This document shows positions 5,852-7,633 of a stretch of 7,633 nt of DNA, piece after piece. The notes beneath the pieces were generated by a model. The model was not told the origin of the DNA and did not search any database. It saw nothing but the letters and a program-made list of their open reading frames with translations. The translations under genes and the position numbers were made by a program. The stretch is from Acidobacteriota bacterium (GTDB lineage: Bacteria; Acidobacteriota; Vicinamibacteria; Vicinamibacterales; SCN-69-37): assembly GCA_024653875.1 (NCBI GenBank), contig JANLHE010000303.1, positions 1-7,633 of the forward strand, read 5' to 3'. Numbering within the stretch: the first letter of the stretch is position 1; each line of letters starts with the position of its first letter.

Positions 5852-6940
5852 TCAGCCTGCGCTCGCCGCCTCGGAGGACGGCTCCAGCTTGTTCTCGCGG
5901 TACCAGCCGAGGGGGTCTGCTTCGAGCGCCGCGACCATCTTCGGCAGCGTCTCGCGCAGCGAATGCTTCGGCTCCCAGCCGAGCAGCGTGCGGGCGCGGC
6001 TGATATCGAGTGCGTAATGGTCATTTGCCCGGTCGATCATCCACGGTCTGATGAAGGGGTCGGCGCCGGGCAGTTTCTCCATCACCCACGTGCCGGCCTT
6101 CGCCAGCTGCCCCAGCGCGCCTGGCACCTCGATCGTCTCCCAGTGCTCGCCATGGATCAGCCGGGCCAGCGTGTGCTGAAGTTCGTCGTAGCTGAGCGCC
6201 TCCGCCTCCCCCAGGAGGATGGGCAGTTCGGGCGCCAACGCGGCGCGATGCTTGACCACCAGCTCGATGGCGTCCACCAGATCATCAAGATGCACGAAGG
6301 ACTGTCCATGTGACGTGCTGCCGGAGTAGATGCGGCTGGTGAACTGACGCTCGTAGATGCGCTGAATCTGATGCGCGAGCGGGATCGAGTGGCAGCGATC
6401 GTCGTACACCCCGGCAATGCGCAAGAGCACCGCCGGGATATCGCCGCGTTCGTCCCTGATGAGCTGCTCCGTGCGAACTTTCGACTCCGGGTACGCCCAT
6501 GTCGGTTCCAGCGGCCAGTCTTCGGTGATGAACTGCCCCGGCTCAGCCGGCCGATGCACGAGCATGGTGCTTGAGAAAACGAACTGCTCGACCTCGAAGT
6601 TGAGATCGCGCAGCCCGTGCAGCAGGCGTCCGGTGCCGCGTACGGTGATCTCGTCGTACTTGGGACTCGGTTCGCCGAGGAAATCGTAATAGGCCGCGAG
6701 ATGAACGACCGAGGCCACGTGCGCGCCGTGGTGTTCACGGACACGGCGGAGCCCCAACTGCACGCTCTCATCCGACGTGAGGTCAACGGGGACGTACGCA
6801 CAGCCCGGGACCGGCGACGTGGGTGCCTCGAGGTCGAAGCCGACGAGAGCGTCAAAGGCCCCGGTGAATTGGCGCATCACCGCGGAGCCAATCGTCCCAC
6901 CGGCCCCCGTGACCAGGGCGATCCCAGGTGTTGTCGTCAT
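5852..6940 (-). CDS. NAD-dependent epimerase/dehydratase (extended SDR), copy 2, complete
   Basis: Complete 362-residue extended SDR, predicted to be a soluble cytoplasmic NAD-dependent epimerase, dehydratase or reductase; the substrate is unknown. The Rossmann motif TGAGGTIG is at residues 11-18, and Asp36 after the second strand suggests NAD(H). HLAAYYDF (80-87), FSSTM (Ser124) and YPESK (Tyr150, Lys154) complete the active-site pattern. The C-terminus carries DHYALDISRARTLLGWEP and DPLGWYRENKL. ATG 6940 is preferred over an in-frame ATG at 6964, because GGAGG stands eight bases before it and the paralogue's N-terminus aligns from this point. The gene lies 51 bases after the YHS gene and 24 before the SPW-VKOR gene, so it is probably in the same transcript. 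It is a close paralogue of the SDR at 1-1025, about three quarters identical by eye and with no gaps over the aligned 341 residues. Confidence 0.93.
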   Translation of the reverse strand: MTTTPGIALVTGAGGTIGSAVMRQFTGAFDALVGFDLEAPTSPVPGCAYVPVDLTSDESVQLGLRRVREHHGAHVASVVHLAAYYDFLGEPSPKYDEITVRGTGRLLHGLRDLNFEVEQFVFSSTMLVHRPAEPGQFITEDWPLEPTWAYPESKVRTEQLIRDERGDIPAVLLRIAGVYDDRCHSIPLAHQIQRIYERQFTSRIYSGSTSHGQSFVHLDDLVDAIELVVKHRAALAPELPILLGEAEALSYDELQHTLARLIHGEHWETIEVPGALGQLAKAGTWVMEKLPGADPFIRPWMIDRANDHYALDISRARTLLGWEPKHSLRETLPKMVAALEADPLGWYRENKLEPSSEAASAG

Positions 6941-6991
6941 TTCACGTTCCTCCCGTTCGAGCATTCGATTCGGACCTGTCTCACGTCCCGA

Positions 6992-7198
6992 TCAGCGGCT
7001 GTCATTGTTCTTCCTTCCAGGAGCATCGCCGGGCTGCTCCTGGTCCGCTGAGCCTGCATACTGTTCCGGATGCTGGTTGAATGTCCTCAGGCAGTCCTCG
7101 GTGTGGAAGTAATAGGTCGTGCCCTGATACTCAGACAATCCAGCAGCATCGTGTCCTTCCAGTTGTATGCCGCAGACGGGGTCGATGTGGGTGGCCAT
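6992..7198 (-). CDS. YHS domain miniprotein
   Basis: A 68-residue soluble protein consisting almost wholly of a YHS domain, a small metal-binding fold found alone or attached to copper and heavy-metal P-type ATPases and some oxygenases. The family pattern is clear: DPVCG (Cys9) near the start, then YYFHTEDC (residues 29-36, Cys36), CLRTF and HPEQY. The two cysteines and His32 are likely ligands. The tail (residues ~50-68) is polar and probably disordered. ATG 7198 is firmly supported by GGAGG six bases upstream. A longer reading from 7396 is arginine-rich and lacks this support. It is the first gene of the minus-strand run, and the only candidate for passing metal or sensing metal in the cluster. 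That role is inferred from the family, not seen. Confidence 0.88.
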   Translation of the reverse strand: MATHIDPVCGIQLEGHDAAGLSEYQGTTYYFHTEDCLRTFNQHPEQYAGSADQEQPGDAPGRKNNDSR

Positions 7199-7458
7199 GA
7201 CTCTCCTCCTCTCGATAGGGACGCTCGTCCCGGTTGTCGGCGGCCTCGCCGAATGATGGCCGCACTGGGACCGGAGCGGCACCGTGCGCTGTGATCGTGG
7301 CTGGGATCCGTATCTTCCGATCCTGACGCGGACGTTCCGCACGGTCGTGATTCTCCGGCAGGAGTGTGCTTGACCGGCTTGCCGGGCATGAGGCACTAAT
7401 CATGGCATCGGTGTGGACGCGGACGCGCGCGACTTGATTAAATAGTCTTAATCTAATC
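7199..7458. promoter_or_regulatory. upstream region of the YHS-led gene run
   Basis: These 260 bases separate the unrecognised gene at the right edge from the YHS gene. No frame in it looks coding. It should hold the promoter of the minus-strand run, or at least an internal one. The only region of low GC is 7434-7469. No -35/-10 pair with normal spacing could be fixed: TTGAGA at 7462-7457 has AT-rich hexamers after only 12-14 bases. A small hairpin CCGGC-TT-GCCGG occupies 7374-7385. Confidence 0.4.
7436..7453. repeat. AT-rich inverted repeat
   Basis: GATTAA and TTAATC form a perfect six-base inverted repeat around a six-base centre, within an AT-rich island in otherwise GC-rich DNA. TAATC is repeated directly at 7449-7453 and 7454-7458. 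The spacing (12 bases centre to centre) fits a dimeric DNA-binding protein. It begins six bases past the stop of the right-edge gene, so it may be an operator for the YHS-led genes. The stem is too AT-rich for a terminator. Confidence 0.35.
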
Positions 7459-7633
7459 TCAATGATTTGCCACGTTCGCTTGAGGCACTCTCCTGCGCGG
7501 CACGGTCACGCCCGGGGCCGCGCCGAGCAACGCAGGCAAGTCGTAGTCCAGAAGGTCACTGATGCGGGTGACGGCGAGATCGGCCGGCGGGGAGCCGCTC
7601 AATACGCCGGGGTCGAGTGCGTAATGTCCCTGC
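7459..7633 (-). CDS. unrecognised protein, C-terminal end only
   Basis: The last 57 codons of a minus-strand gene whose start lies beyond the window. Third positions are about 85% G or C through the first 45 visible codons, which supports this strand over the also-open plus frame. The visible protein begins QGHYALDPGVLSGSPPADL and continues through TRISDLLDYDLPALLG to a basic, proline-containing tail ending in TGA at 7461-7459. I recognise no family from this fragment. It lies on the same strand as the YHS-led genes but 260 bases upstream, so it is more likely a separate unit. Confidence 0.65.
   Translation of the reverse strand, partial: QGHYALDPGVLSGSPPADLAVTRISDLLDYDLPALLGAAPGVTVPRRRVPQANVANH

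Noticed and set aside
5222..6313. A 363-codon plus-strand open frame across the SPW-VKOR and SDR genes
   Set aside because: It lies antisense to two well-supported genes, its product is dominated by Arg, Gly and Asp/Glu repeats, and no family motif or good start site is present.
7374..7385. CCGGC-TT-GCCGG hairpin as an intrinsic terminator for the right-edge gene
   Set aside because: A two-base loop and five-pair stem with no following T run on either strand; it may be a chance palindrome.

Overview
The window is GC-rich bacterial DNA with strong G/C preference at third codon positions, dense gene packing and several GTG starts. It reads as an accessory or stress-type neighbourhood of a high-GC environmental bacterium. 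Nothing in it fixes the phylum, and there is no rRNA, tRNA, CRISPR array, transposase or phage gene.

Layout, left to right. (1) 1-1025, minus: an extended short-chain dehydrogenase/epimerase (SDR), cut off by the window edge. (2) 1026-1236: a divergent intergenic region with two short dyads. (3) 1237-1962, plus: a multi-pass membrane protein resembling the two-repeat lycopene cyclase domain family, interrupted by one in-frame TAA at codon 53. It is followed two bases later by (4) 1965-2552, plus: a four- to six-helix membrane protein of the DUF6629 type. (5) 2553-2703: a convergent intergenic region. (6) 7198 down to 2704, minus: a compact run of five genes in this transcription order: a YHS metal-binding miniprotein, a second SDR, an SPW-VKOR-SPW membrane fusion protein with a His-rich N-terminus, a small unrecognised protein, and a phospholipase D/cardiolipin synthase-like enzyme. 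(7) 7199-7458: the upstream region of that run, with an AT-rich dyad. (8) 7459-7633, minus: the C-terminal end of an unrecognised gene.

The two SDRs are clear paralogues, about three quarters identical in protein by eye. Both lie on the minus strand and bracket the other genes. The gene set combines a phospholipid-active enzyme (PLD), a thiol-redox membrane protein (VKOR-like CxxC), a small metal-binding domain (YHS), NAD-dependent SDRs and small integral membrane proteins. I infer an envelope or redox stress role, but no established pathway joins these genes and no substrate can be read from the sequence.

The points most worth checking are the TAA in the cyclase-like gene, the loss of the loop cysteines in the VKOR domain, the small gene whose best ribosome-binding site is in the wrong frame, and the paired SDRs with a 33-base identical block.
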